Positions 52,808 through 61,872 of a stretch of DNA of 64,000 nucleotides are shown piece after piece (position 1 is the stretch's first letter; the number at the start of each line of letters is the position of its first letter). A program made the translations under genes and the position numbers. Below the pieces are notes generated by a model. The model did no database searches and was not told the origin of the DNA. It saw nothing but the letters and a program-made list of their open reading frames with translations. Origin of the DNA: Marinirhabdus sp963799365 (GTDB lineage Bacteria; Bacteroidota; Bacteroidia; Flavobacteriales; Flavobacteriaceae); contig CAWCWV010000008.1 in NCBI GenBank assembly GCA_963799365.1, positions 62,001 through 126,000 on the forward strand, read 5' to 3'.

Positions 52808-53395
52808 ATGAAAAATCTTAAATATATAACAGTAGCTTTTATCGCAGTAGTAGGCTTAATTACACTTACTAGCTGTGAAGATGAAGACAAATTTCGTTTT
52901 CCTGAATTAGGAAATGGCGGATTTGTAAAATTCGTTACTATGCCAGAATTTAATGCTGGTGCAGATCCTTTAAGTGCTAGCTTTACAGCAATGACTGAAG
53001 ATCCAAATGGAAATCTTGCCTCTTACGAATTAAGAGTAGTTGGAGATTTTACTGGTGCTACAGAAGATACATTAGCTTTTAGAAGTACAACTACTTTCCC
53101 GTTTGATGTAAGCTTTACAGCTGCAGATATGGCCGCTCTTTTTGGAGTTGACATTGCAGTCTTTGAAGAAGGAGATAGTTTTGAATTTCTAGGTAGCGCA
53201 ACAACTGTAGATGGCGTAGTTTATGACTATACTACCCCAGCCTGTGATTGTCCAACTCCAGATGATGGTCAAAACACTGTAGAAGATCCAGGAACTTGGA
53301 ATGGTGGCAATACAGATGCTGTACTTATCAATGCTGCAGGATTATTACAAGCATTCATCTATGAAGTTGAATTCTCTGATCCACCAGTTGAATAA
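52808..53395 (+). CDS. Surface lipoprotein, third gene of SusCD operon
   Basis: Protein of 195 aa with lipobox LTSC (Cys23) followed by EDEDKF, an acidic surface-export-like signal. The mature part is predicted beta-rich (FVKFVTMPEFNAG, ASYELRVVGDFTG), similar in position to SusE/F-type accessory lipoproteins though much smaller. The end contains CDCPTPDDGQN, with two Cys close together. It starts 21 bases after susD and a terminator follows. Confidence 0.8.
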   Translation: MKNLKYITVAFIAVVGLITLTSCEDEDKFRFPELGNGGFVKFVTMPEFNAGADPLSASFTAMTEDPNGNLASYELRVVGDFTGATEDTLAFRSTTTFPFDVSFTAADMAALFGVDIAVFEEGDSFEFLGSATTVDGVVYDYTTPACDCPTPDDGQNTVEDPGTWNGGNTDAVLINAAGLLQAFIYEVEFSDPPVE

Positions 53396-53422
53396 TAATT
53401 AAATTGTAATTATTTAATATAT

Positions 53423-53451
53423 AAAACCATCACGTTTTTCGTGATGGTTTT
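53423..53451 (+). terminator. Terminator of the SusCD operon
   Basis: AAAACCATCACG and CGTGATGGTTTT pair around a five-T loop and run into TT-ACTTTTA. It lies 28 bases after the lipoprotein stop and 14 bases before the rlmB ATG at 53465. Confidence 0.85.
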
Positions 53452-53464
53452 TTACTTTTACACT

Positions 53465-54202
53465 ATGAAGAAAGAAAATAAAATATTTGGAATCTATCCA
53501 ATTCTTGAAGCTTTAAAAGCAGACATAGTTATAGATAAACTATATGTGCAAAAAGATATTCAAAATCAAAAAATTCAATCTATTGTTGACGATGCGGAAA
53601 AGGTTGGTGTCACTATAAATATAGTCCCAGTTGAAAAACTTAACAGATTAACACATGGAAATCACCAAGGCGTTGTAGCTGTAACATCTCCCATTTCTTT
53701 CCCACCTCTCGAAGAAACTGTAGAAAATATACTTCAAACCAAAAAGAATCCTTTATTCATTATATTAGATCAAATTAGTGATGTAAGAAACTTTGGCGCT
53801 ATATTACGTACTGCTGAATGTACAGGAGTTGACGCTGTAATTATTCAGAAAAAAGGAGGTGCTCCAGTAAGTGGAGATACCGTTAAAACATCTGCCGGAG
53901 CTATATTCAGTATTCCTATTTGTAAAGTGGATCATATAAAAGACGCAATCTTTTACTTACAAGGATCTGGAATTACAACTATTGCGGCGAGTGAGAAAAG
54001 TGGAGAAACACTTTATTCCAAAAATTTTAATAAACCTCTGGCATTAATTTTAGGTTCCGAAGGAAAGGGTGTATCAAAATCAGTTCTATCCCTAGTGGAT
54101 GAGACTGCTTCTCTACCCCTTATTGGCACCATTAATTCTTTAAATGTTTCAGTTGCTTGTGGCGCCTTTTTATACGAAATTTTAAGACAGCGTTCTCTAT
54201 GA
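53465..54202 (+). CDS. rlmB: SpoU-family rRNA 2'-O-methyltransferase (RlmB type)
   Basis: About 245 aa from the ATG at 53465 (MKKENKIFGIYPILEAL); an in-frame ATG at 53441 lies inside the terminator and is not preferred. The SAM-knot motifs are complete: LDQISDVRNFGAILRTAEC, LILGSEGKGVSKSVL and PLIGTINSLNVSVACGAFLY. It probably methylates the 2'-OH of G2251 in 23S rRNA. Its 3' end overlaps the convergent rhomboid gene by 6 bases. Confidence 0.93.
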   Translation: MKKENKIFGIYPILEALKADIVIDKLYVQKDIQNQKIQSIVDDAEKVGVTINIVPVEKLNRLTHGNHQGVVAVTSPISFPPLEETVENILQTKKNPLFIILDQISDVRNFGAILRTAECTGVDAVIIQKKGGAPVSGDTVKTSAGAIFSIPICKVDHIKDAIFYLQGSGITTIAASEKSGETLYSKNFNKPLALILGSEGKGVSKSVLSLVDETASLPLIGTINSLNVSVACGAFLYEILRQRSL

Positions 54203-54976
54203 TTTATCTTCGGTATCTGAAGTTGGTTTATAGGAATAATTCACTGTGATTTTGAAAGAATTATCGTCATTTTTAGTCAATGATTGCATTACTTGCTGTT
54301 CTTCAACCTCAGGAAGTTTCTCAATGAAATTTCCGTTTTCATCAAAATGGCTCATGAATTCATCTTCTTCTTCGTTATAAGAATCTTTTTCCCATTCAAA
54401 CTTTTTATTTCCAACAGGGTTTTTTCTGAACACAAGTGCCAAAACAAAACCAACTAAAAAACCCGAAAGGTGTCCTTCCCATGATATTTTAGGATCTATA
54501 GGAAACAAATACCAAAGTAAGCTGCCATATAAAAATACAACAACAAGGGCAAGTGCGGTTAACTGATATTGTTTTGAAAAAATACCTTTAAAGAAAAGAA
54601 ATGATGCCAATAGGTAAACTATTCCACTCCCTCCAATATGTAACGCTGGGCGCCCTATAAACCAAGTAAGTAATCCTGTTAACAAAAAGCCCAAAAAGAA
54701 TACTTTCCACCGTATATTTCGGTAAAAGTAAAAAAGAGCAGATCCCAAGACCAATAGCGGGATTGAATTATTAAATAGATGCTTAAGGCTGCTATGAATA
54801 AAAGGAGCTAGGAAAACACCTCTCAACCCTTCAATTTGATGTGGTAAAATCCCTAGATAATTTAAATTGACCTTAAATCTAGTTTCAATCCAGAAAACCA
54901 CCCAAGCTATAAATACAAATAGCAATGGATAACAGATAACATCTAGGGTAAATTCCAGTGGTTTTTTAGTAGCCAT
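54197..54976 (-). CDS. Rhomboid-family intramembrane serine protease
   Basis: Integral membrane protein of 259 aa with six hydrophobic segments in the first 185 residues. Active-site features are HSSLKHLFNN (loop 1 region), catalytic Ser in HIGGSGIVYLL and catalytic His in WEGHLSGFLVGF. A cytoplasmic acidic tail of about 70 residues follows (YNEEEDEFMSHFDENG). All catalytic residues are present, so it is probably active. Substrates unknown. Confidence 0.92.
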   Translation of the reverse strand: MATKKPLEFTLDVICYPLLFVFIAWVVFWIETRFKVNLNYLGILPHQIEGLRGVFLAPFIHSSLKHLFNNSIPLLVLGSALFYFYRNIRWKVFFLGFLLTGLLTWFIGRPALHIGGSGIVYLLASFLFFKGIFSKQYQLTALALVVVFLYGSLLWYLFPIDPKISWEGHLSGFLVGFVLALVFRKNPVGNKKFEWEKDSYNEEEDEFMSHFDENGNFIEKLPEVEEQQVMQSLTKNDDNSFKITVNYSYKPTSDTEDKS

Positions 54977-55062
54977 AGATTTTAGTAGTCAAAAATACGC
55001 CCAATTTATAAATTGTGATAAATTGTCAGTTTTCAATATTCTGATTATTGTAAATTTACCAA

Positions 55063-56340
55063 ATGAATACACCATTAGCTGAAAGAATACGCCCAAAAAG
55101 TCTCGATGCATATTTGAGTCAGCAACATTTGGTAGGACCTCAAGGTTCGTTGAGTGCGCAACTTAGCTCTGGCATTCTCTCTTCATTAATATTATGGGGG
55201 CCTCCAGGCACCGGAAAAACAACCCTGGCGACTATAATAGCCAACGAATCCAAGAGACCCTTTTTTGCATTAAGCGCAATTGACAGTGGCGTTGCTGCTG
55301 TTAGGGAAATCATACAAAAAGCGAAGCAAGGTGATGGTCTCTTTACAACCAAGAATCCAATACTTTTTATAGACGAGATCCATCGTTTTAGTAAATCGCA
55401 GCAAGATTCATTATTAGGAGCTGTGGAAAAAGGATGGGTTACACTCATTGGCGCTACTACTGAAAATCCAAGTTTTGAAGTAATCCCAGCACTATTATCC
55501 CGCTGTCAGGTTTATGTTTTAAAAGCATTTAACAAAGAAGATCTGAATAATCTATTGAAGAGGGCCATAAAAATAGATACGGTACTTTCAAAAATTAAAA
55601 TAGAACTCAAAGAAACCGAAGCTCTTATTCGACTTTCTGGCGGCGATGGAAGGAAGTTATTGAATATGCTAGAATTGGTGGTACTTTCTGAAAATAATAC
55701 CCATGTTACTGTCACAAACGACCTTGTTTTGCAAAAGGTTCAAAAAAACACGGTGCTATATGACAAAACAGGTGAGCAACATTACGATATTATTTCGGCT
55801 TTTATAAAATCTATACGTGGAAGCGATCCCAATGCTGCGGTTTACTGGCTTGCTAGGATGATTGAAGGAGGAGAAGATGTAAAATTTATTGCTAGGCGCT
55901 TATTAATATTAGCTGCCGAAGACATAGGGAATGCCAATCCTACAGCATTGGTGCTTGCTAACAATACGTTTCAGGCAGTAACTACTATTGGATATCCGGA
56001 GGCAAGAATTGTTTTAAGTCAATGCGTAGTTTATCTCGCCACTTCCCCTAAAAGTAATGCGAGCTATGAAGCAATTAATAAAGCGCAGCAGCTCGTAAAA
56101 CAAACTGGCGACCTTTCTGTGCCTTTATCTCTTAGAAATGCTCCAACGAAACTTATGAAAGAATTAGGCTATGGAAAAACATACCAATATGCGCATAGCT
56201 ATCAAGGCAATTTTGTGCCACACGAATTTTTACCCGAAGAAATAAAAGGAACTTCATTCTATAAACCTGGAAATAATGCTAAAGAACAACAGCTTAGCAC
56301 TTATTTAAAAACACTCTGGAAAGATAAATATGATTTCTAA
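55063..56340 (+). CDS. rarA: Replication-associated recombination protein RarA/MgsA
   Basis: AAA+ ATPase of 425 aa of the clamp-loader-like Mgs1/RarA/WRNIP1 family, acting at stalled forks. MNTPLAERIRPKSLDAYLSQ, Walker A GPPGTGKTTLA, Walker B ILFIDEIHRF, sensor 1 TLIGATTENPSFEV and the C-terminal helical domain with AAEDIGNANPTALVLA are intact. It overlaps the convergent gene at 56337 by 4 bases. Confidence 0.96.
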   Translation: MNTPLAERIRPKSLDAYLSQQHLVGPQGSLSAQLSSGILSSLILWGPPGTGKTTLATIIANESKRPFFALSAIDSGVAAVREIIQKAKQGDGLFTTKNPILFIDEIHRFSKSQQDSLLGAVEKGWVTLIGATTENPSFEVIPALLSRCQVYVLKAFNKEDLNNLLKRAIKIDTVLSKIKIELKETEALIRLSGGDGRKLLNMLELVVLSENNTHVTVTNDLVLQKVQKNTVLYDKTGEQHYDIISAFIKSIRGSDPNAAVYWLARMIEGGEDVKFIARRLLILAAEDIGNANPTALVLANNTFQAVTTIGYPEARIVLSQCVVYLATSPKSNASYEAINKAQQLVKQTGDLSVPLSLRNAPTKLMKELGYGKTYQYAHSYQGNFVPHEFLPEEIKGTSFYKPGNNAKEQQLSTYLKTLWKDKYDF

Positions 56341-57113
56341 TGTCTTCTCAAAACATATACCCTATCTCCAGTTGGTTTTTTTATAGTTAAGTTCATATTG
56401 GCATCAAAACTTGCTGGAGAAATTACTCCAACAACATTGGTAAATTGCAAAATGTTATCTTTGAGACTTAATCTGCCTACCAATAGTATATCATCATCTG
56501 CACCCTTAACCTCTTGAAATAATGAATATCCTGAGGACGTTTTTTTGAGCAAATAAGAAGTTCCCTCTTGAGTGTAGGTGGAGAATTTTAATAATGGAAA
56601 ATTACTTTCTGAAGTGGCTACTTTGCTAACAATTGTATTTTCAGTATTCGTATTTGTAGCTGATACATTCGTAGGCTCAATTTCTATTTCTTTTTGGGTT
56701 ATTCCTAAATTTTCAAAACTTTCAAAGGCATTCCTTAACGCTTGATTATAGGTTTTGCTGTATTCTTTTAACTTACTTCTCCCTTCGGCACTGCGGAACA
56801 CTTCTACCCCATTACAATCTCGAACAACAACTACCATTTTGGTATATATAAAGCCAATTTCAGTTTCAACATCGGCAAACAAACCGTCACATTTGGTTAC
56901 ATTTGGCAATTCCTTGGAAAAATACGCGTGAAATCCATATTTGTTAAAGAGAAATTTAGTCAAGGAGTTAATCTGGTACTGATCCTTTGTCTGTTGAAAA
57001 TCATATATCTCAGGCACCTCAACATAACTATAGTCACTCATGGACTGTTGAGAAAACCCCAAATAGCTACATATAATCAATAAAAATGCAATAGCAAAAG
57101 TCTTACTCTTCAT
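56337..57113 (-). CDS. Hypothetical secreted protein
   Basis: Protein of 258 aa with a signal peptide (FAIAFLLIICSYLGFSQQ). The mature part starts with YVEVPEIYDFQQTKDQYQIN, has FNKYGFHAYFSKELP and VVVRDCNGVEVFRSAEGRSK, then a Ser/Thr/Asn-rich linker before a C-terminal beta domain. I do not recognise a family. Its start overlaps the end of the DUF5723 gene by 11 bases, so they are likely coupled. Confidence 0.75.
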   Translation of the reverse strand: MKSKTFAIAFLLIICSYLGFSQQSMSDYSYVEVPEIYDFQQTKDQYQINSLTKFLFNKYGFHAYFSKELPNVTKCDGLFADVETEIGFIYTKMVVVVRDCNGVEVFRSAEGRSKLKEYSKTYNQALRNAFESFENLGITQKEIEIEPTNVSATNTNTENTIVSKVATSESNFPLLKFSTYTQEGTSYLLKKTSSGYSLFQEVKGADDDILLVGRLSLKDNILQFTNVVGVISPASFDANMNLTIKKPTGDRVYVLRRH

Positions 57114-58515
57114 CTATCTTAATATTAAATCCTAGCTGTAAAGATACACTTTTTGCCTTGGCTATATTTCCGTATCGCAGTATGTTATCTGCTGTAATAT
57201 AAAAGTTAACCTTCCCAATATCTACCACGGCTCCAAGACCTAAATTAGACGCACTAAAAGAATCTACCGTATATGTTACCTTTCCGGTAAGAAACTCACC
57301 AAATTTTCTCCTGTAGTAAACAGTACCAGCATATTGAGGACCTTTTGGTCTTATAATACTATAAAACTGTGCGCCAAATGCCTGTTGCCAAACGCCACCT
57401 GTCCCCTTATTCAGGCAGTCACAAACATTTCCACCAAAAGAATCTCCAAAACCATATTCAAGACTCGCATTCAACTTCACAGGCCTAAATCTTGTATACG
57501 AATTTGTTAAGGTGTCAATTGGAACTTCCCGTTCTAAATCGTCTTCAAGATTATCAAAATACGGCAATGCAGCTTCACCATCAGACAATGGAGGGAATAT
57601 GAGTTCAATACCATTAAGGTTATAATCGCCTTTTGCTTGATAGTTTTCGTTATCCTTTCCGTAGAAAATAGCACCAAAATCTAACACGCTTGCTGTTGCT
57701 GTAATTCGATCTGTAAGCTTATAGGTAGCTCCTAAATCTAGCCCTATTCCCAGATCACCCCCAAAAAAAGACCTCCCTAAAATTTTGCTACTTACCTCCC
57801 CTGCACCCTCCAAATCTCTCAAAGAAGCGTATCCTGAAGTATTTACAGTTATATTGGCATTCTGAACAGTATGGTCATATATATTGATACCATCTTCATC
57901 TAAGGATGTGGTAAATGTCCCGGAGTTGTTTGTGCTGCTGAATGAAATAAGACTGGAATATACTTTTACTCTTGCCCCGAGTGTTAATCTATCTGAAACT
58001 TGTTTGTTGGCACCAAAATGATATACCGTTAGCAAATCTGCTGTAAAACTAAGTTCCCCCAAGTTGAATGGATAGTCCAAATAATCACGGTTTCCTTCCC
58101 AAGCTAGGATTGCTAAATCTCTTGGGAAATAGGTGATAAAATCTAATTCTTCGTAAACACCACCCGAGAAATAGATATCATTTTTATTTTTCCAGCCAAA
58201 GCTAAACAACTCCAATTGCTGTGTTACGGTAAAGAAGTCTGTATTATCAAGTTCAAATATTTTGTTACGAATTCTTGTATTAATATCTAAATCGCTTTCG
58301 CCAAAAATATCAAATACTGAAACTCCCGAAGCACCGCCATTGATATGAATTTGAGATAAGAGAGGAATTCCAAAATGTTTTTTTTGAGGCACCATTCCAC
58401 CAGGGTTTAGCATAAGACTTTGTGGCGCATCCTCAAGGCCATAAAGCACTTGTTTATTCTGAGAAATGGCAACACCAACCCAAAGGGCTAAAAATAGAAT
58501 ACAATACTTTTTCAT
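57103..58515 (-). CDS. DUF5723-family outer-membrane-type protein
   Basis: Protein of 470 aa with signal peptide (CILFLALWVGVAISQNK). LMLNPGGMVPQKKHFGIPLL near the N-terminus and regularly spaced strands with Gly/Tyr-rich turns fit the DUF5723 beta-barrel-like family, whose function is unknown. FGDSFGGNVCDCLN holds two Cys. It is the second of three minus-strand envelope genes, 11 bases after the lipoprotein gene. Confidence 0.8.
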   Translation of the reverse strand: MKKYCILFLALWVGVAISQNKQVLYGLEDAPQSLMLNPGGMVPQKKHFGIPLLSQIHINGGASGVSVFDIFGESDLDINTRIRNKIFELDNTDFFTVTQQLELFSFGWKNKNDIYFSGGVYEELDFITYFPRDLAILAWEGNRDYLDYPFNLGELSFTADLLTVYHFGANKQVSDRLTLGARVKVYSSLISFSSTNNSGTFTTSLDEDGINIYDHTVQNANITVNTSGYASLRDLEGAGEVSSKILGRSFFGGDLGIGLDLGATYKLTDRITATASVLDFGAIFYGKDNENYQAKGDYNLNGIELIFPPLSDGEAALPYFDNLEDDLEREVPIDTLTNSYTRFRPVKLNASLEYGFGDSFGGNVCDCLNKGTGGVWQQAFGAQFYSIIRPKGPQYAGTVYYRRKFGEFLTGKVTYTVDSFSASNLGLGAVVDIGKVNFYITADNILRYGNIAKAKSVSLQLGFNIKIDEE

Positions 58516-58526
58516 AGTAATTTAAC

Positions 58527-59078
58527 TCAATCCTTAATTTCTAAGAAGTACGTAGTTTTAGACTGAAGGTTAAGTTCCCCTTCTAAATTTTGGTCTGCGA
58601 AAGGTATTGTAACCGATACTACAACTTTATTAGCTTGTGTGAGCTGTAGTATTTCTTCTCCTTCAACATTTTGGGTAAACAACGTAATTTCTGGTGAAGC
58701 CACAGTTCCCTGATTCACTGTTGTTTGGGTGGTGTAGGTTGTATCGTTTTGTTCATTTAAAAACTGAAAATCTACTTCAAAAGACCGAGGAATACTATTG
58801 GTAAAACTAAATAAAAACTCAGCCCGCTTCAGATTTTCTTGTATTCCTGAATCGTCAAGAAATTTAATTTCAGTAGTATCTACAACAGTAAATCTTGGTG
58901 TTTGAGTGATAGGATCGAAAAAATCTGGAGCTGTGAGGGTAAAGAAAATAAGGTCAAGCTCTATAATTGGAGTAAGTGCAATTTCATCTGCTTGGTCAAA
59001 ATCTGTATCTTTTACACAAGAAACTAAGGTGCCTAAGCAACATATCATGGCAAAAGGGAGCCAGAGATTCAATTTCAT
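58527..59078 (-). CDS. Hypothetical lipoprotein upstream of DUF5723 gene
   Basis: Protein of 183 aa with lipobox LVSC (Cys21) and a following KDTDFDQADEI. The remainder is beta-rich (FLFSFTNSIPRSFEVDFQF). No known family. First of the three-gene envelope operon 56337-59078. Confidence 0.78.
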   Translation of the reverse strand: MKLNLWLPFAMICCLGTLVSCVKDTDFDQADEIALTPIIELDLIFFTLTAPDFFDPITQTPRFTVVDTTEIKFLDDSGIQENLKRAEFLFSFTNSIPRSFEVDFQFLNEQNDTTYTTQTTVNQGTVASPEITLFTQNVEGEEILQLTQANKVVVSVTIPFADQNLEGELNLQSKTTYFLEIKD

Positions 59079-59126
59079 ATTTGGGGGTTTACAAGTATAA
59101 CGCCATAAACAAATGGATTAGTATAC

Positions 59127-59810
59127 TTATAAAAAGGTTTTAATTTCTAACAGATGATTTACCAGGCTATGTGAAGTAGGAATTTCTTCCTTTCTGTAAT
59201 TATAAAAAAGGGCGTGCATACCTACGCCTTCAGCTCCTAAGATATCGGCTTCATAGGTATCTCCAATCATTATAGATCTGTTAGCAGTAGTATTGGCTTT
59301 TTCAAGGGCGGTTTGAAAGACCAAAGGATTAGGTTTTTTTACCCCTACCTCTTCCGAGGAAGTCACGGTTTCAAAATAGTGAGCTATATTACTTTTCTGT
59401 AATTTTATAGTTTGCACTTCTTGAAATCCATTGGTAATAATATGTAATTTATATTTGGGATAAAGGTATTTCAAAATTTCGGCAGCTCCCGGAATTAAGT
59501 GATTGTTTACTGGTAATTCGTCAATATACGAAGCTGCCATGGCATCAATAGTTACTAGCGGATAGGTAACTTTTAAATGAGTAAAGGAATCTACAAGCCT
59601 TCCTCTTCTTAATTGCTCCTTAGTTACCCGTTCTTCTCTATAAGCTTTCCAATAGTTAAAATTAATAGGTTCATAAATGGCTAGAAAATCGTTTAAGGCC
59701 ACATCAATTTTAAATTTCTTGAATATTTGCTGAAAAGCAAGACCCGAATTTTGGTCAAAATCCCAAAGGGTGTGGTCTAGGTCAAAAAAAACGTCTGTAC
59801 AATTATTCAT
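59127..59810 (-). CDS. YjjG-type HAD-superfamily nucleotidase
   Basis: About 227 aa from ATG 59810 (MNNCTDVFFDLDHTLWDFD); an in-frame ATG at 59858 adds 16 residues overlapping the upstream gene and is less likely. HAD motif I DLDHTLW, motif II Thr in LHIITNGFQEVQT and motif III/IV KPNPLVFQTAL, MIGDTYEADILGA are intact. The family dephosphorylates non-canonical pyrimidine nucleotides. Its start overlaps the deacetylase-like gene by 8 bases. Confidence 0.9.
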   Translation of the reverse strand: MNNCTDVFFDLDHTLWDFDQNSGLAFQQIFKKFKIDVALNDFLAIYEPINFNYWKAYREERVTKEQLRRGRLVDSFTHLKVTYPLVTIDAMAASYIDELPVNNHLIPGAAEILKYLYPKYKLHIITNGFQEVQTIKLQKSNIAHYFETVTSSEEVGVKKPNPLVFQTALEKANTTANRSIMIGDTYEADILGAEGVGMHALFYNYRKEEIPTSHSLVNHLLEIKTFL

Positions 59811-61095
59811 AATTTTGAAGCGTATTTGAAAACAACTTTCTCCATACGTTATTTTCATCTTTTGAAGTGAAATTTTCGTTACTCAAAACAACACTAAAAA
59901 CACCATTTACGTTTGTTACATTTTGCATTAGTTCCTGTACTTTGTCTTTTATTTCAGCTCCATTCTTATGTTGCAATGCTGTTGAAGCTACTGCAACGGG
60001 GTGCAATATAAGGGGTGTTTTAATTTCAAAATCCAGATCATAAAAAAGAAATGGTGTACACGTACCCGCCCTAAATCCTGGGGTATCATAATAGGCCATG
60101 GTAAAATCTTTTTTAATCTCAAGTTCAATAAGATTTCGATAGTTGTCTGGTAAGTTTACAAAATAATTAGATTGTTTAGCACTTATAACATTTCGGTTAA
60201 TGGTGTTTTCCATACGTTTTACCTCCTCTTGTAAAGTAGCAAATTTTGTTAGGGAAGAAGCGGAATACAATAATCCGACCTCTTTATAATCTGCTACGTA
60301 TTTTACCAATAGTTGAAATGCCGTTCTATGGGTGTTTAAACTGTCTTGATATTCTTCGTTTTCGCCCAATAGGAAAAAAGCAGTCATTTTGGACGTACTT
60401 CTCTTGGCAATGTTAATGATCCAAGTAAAGGTATCATAAGGATCTTTCCTAATCCCCAATAGTACCTGAGTACGGTAAAAATTATTCTTAAATTTACCTT
60501 TTAGAAGATCTTGAAGATAACACATAAATGATCTAAAAAACCCTTTTTGATTATAGGCAAAAGGACGCTGGACTGAAATAAGATTATGAAGCACCATTTT
60601 TTTGGGTGGAAATTTTATTTCTTCAAAAGATTGCTGTATGACAGCCTTTAATTTATAGGCCCACATATCTACAATAGGTAATTCAAGAAAATTGTGCTGA
60701 AATGCCAAGCTCTCTGCAGCTGGATATCTTCCTTTGCCGTCTTTAACGTGGGGTAAATACTCTTCGTAACGGCTCAATAAATAAAAGGAAGCCGCAAAAA
60801 TATCGAAGGGAATGGCACTTTTTTCAATCGTTGGAAAAAAAGCGGGAATCCCGTCCCATTCTTTTAATTGTATTTCTATAGATTCAATACCATTCTCTGC
60901 CAACAACCCGTGTTCTTGAATGAAAAATTCGTTACCTAGTGGATTTTTTCCGTAGGACATTTTTGGACCTTCATAGGCAATAAACTCCTCTAATATGGTG
61001 GTAAAATTTACATCTACCCCTAAAATCCTTAAAAAAATATGTTTAAAGGAATAAGAAAGTCTGGTAGTTATTTTTTGGGAATAAACAAGAAGCAT
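59803..61095 (-). CDS. Polysaccharide-deacetylase-like protein lacking expected His motifs
   Basis: Protein of 430 aa resembling a flavobacterial family annotated as polysaccharide deacetylase. An N-terminal domain (about 1-145; EEFIAYEGPKMSYGKNP) precedes a NodB-like half with FTWIINIAKRSTSKMTAFFL, YKEVGLLYSASSL and YYDTPGFRAGTCTPFLFYDL. No TFDDG motif is seen and the usual His-containing GLHPS and SRQHYL segments appear as GLLYS and SAKQSNYF. Enzymatic activity is therefore doubtful. It lies 5 bases after radC. Confidence 0.7.
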   Translation of the reverse strand: MLLVYSQKITTRLSYSFKHIFLRILGVDVNFTTILEEFIAYEGPKMSYGKNPLGNEFFIQEHGLLAENGIESIEIQLKEWDGIPAFFPTIEKSAIPFDIFAASFYLLSRYEEYLPHVKDGKGRYPAAESLAFQHNFLELPIVDMWAYKLKAVIQQSFEEIKFPPKKMVLHNLISVQRPFAYNQKGFFRSFMCYLQDLLKGKFKNNFYRTQVLLGIRKDPYDTFTWIINIAKRSTSKMTAFFLLGENEEYQDSLNTHRTAFQLLVKYVADYKEVGLLYSASSLTKFATLQEEVKRMENTINRNVISAKQSNYFVNLPDNYRNLIELEIKKDFTMAYYDTPGFRAGTCTPFLFYDLDFEIKTPLILHPVAVASTALQHKNGAEIKDKVQELMQNVTNVNGVFSVVLSNENFTSKDENNVWRKLFSNTLQNYE

Positions 61096-61100
61096 TAGTG

Positions 61101-61814
61101 CTATAAAAGATTTTCGTCTGCAAAGCTAAAGTAGCTGTTTTCGGTGACAATTAGATGGTCTAGTACTTTTATATCTAGACTTTCTCCAGCTGTTTTAAGT
61201 TTCTGAGTGAGTTGTTTGTCGGCATTACTAGGTTTTAAGGTACCACTTGGATGATTGTGTCCCAAAATAACGGCCACCGCTCCAAGTTGTAGGGCATTCT
61301 TAAATACAAGTCTTACATCTACCAAGGTACCCGTTATTCCTCCTTTACTAAGTTGTGTTGTTTGTAATACTTTATTAGAATTATTGAGGTATATTATCCA
61401 GAATTCCTCGTGCGGCAACTCTCCAATAATTGGTTGCAAGAGTTCAAAAACAGATTTACTGGAGGTTATTTTTTTTTGTTTTAAACCTTCCTCAGCGCTT
61501 CTTCTTCTACCTAGCTCCAGAGCAGCGGCAATAGTTACTGCTTTTGCCTCTCCAATTCCCTTAAATTCCATGAGTTCTTTAACATCCATTTTACCAAGTT
61601 TGTTCAGGTTATTATGGGCTTCTGCTAAAATACGCTTGCTAAGTGCTACGGCACTTTCTTCCCTACTTCCACTACCTATTAAAATTGCAATGAGTTCAGA
61701 ATCTGAGAGTGTATTTTTTCCTTTGGTCAACAATTTTTCACGAGGGCGATCGTCCTCGTTCCAGTTTTTAATAGAAAAAGATAAAGTATCTTTCAAAAGA
61801 GTGCTAGTTTTCAT
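61101..61814 (-). CDS. radC: RadC-family JAMM-domain protein
   Basis: Protein of 237 aa. An N-terminal helix-hairpin-helix-like region (ELMEFKGIGEAKAVTIAAAL) is followed by an MPN/JAMM domain with VILGHNHPSGTLKPSNAD, the zinc-binding HxH...D signature. The family is named for DNA repair but its role is uncertain. First gene of a three-gene unit with the deacetylase-like protein and the nucleotidase. Confidence 0.92.
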   Translation of the reverse strand: MKTSTLLKDTLSFSIKNWNEDDRPREKLLTKGKNTLSDSELIAILIGSGSREESAVALSKRILAEAHNNLNKLGKMDVKELMEFKGIGEAKAVTIAAALELGRRRSAEEGLKQKKITSSKSVFELLQPIIGELPHEEFWIIYLNNSNKVLQTTQLSKGGITGTLVDVRLVFKNALQLGAVAVILGHNHPSGTLKPSNADKQLTQKLKTAGESLDIKVLDHLIVTENSYFSFADENLL

Positions 61815-61872
61815 AAAGATAAATAAGTATATTTAAATTTCAGCAACATTTAGTTAATCAATACAATACGTT

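Noticed and set aside
53441..53464. rlmB start at the first in-frame ATG (53441)
   Set aside because: That ATG lies within the terminator hairpin of the SusCD operon; the 53465 start gives the family N-terminus.
61255..61836. 193-aa plus-strand open frame opposite radC
   Set aside because: Antisense to radC with its intact JAMM motif; composition is typical of a reverse-frame shadow.
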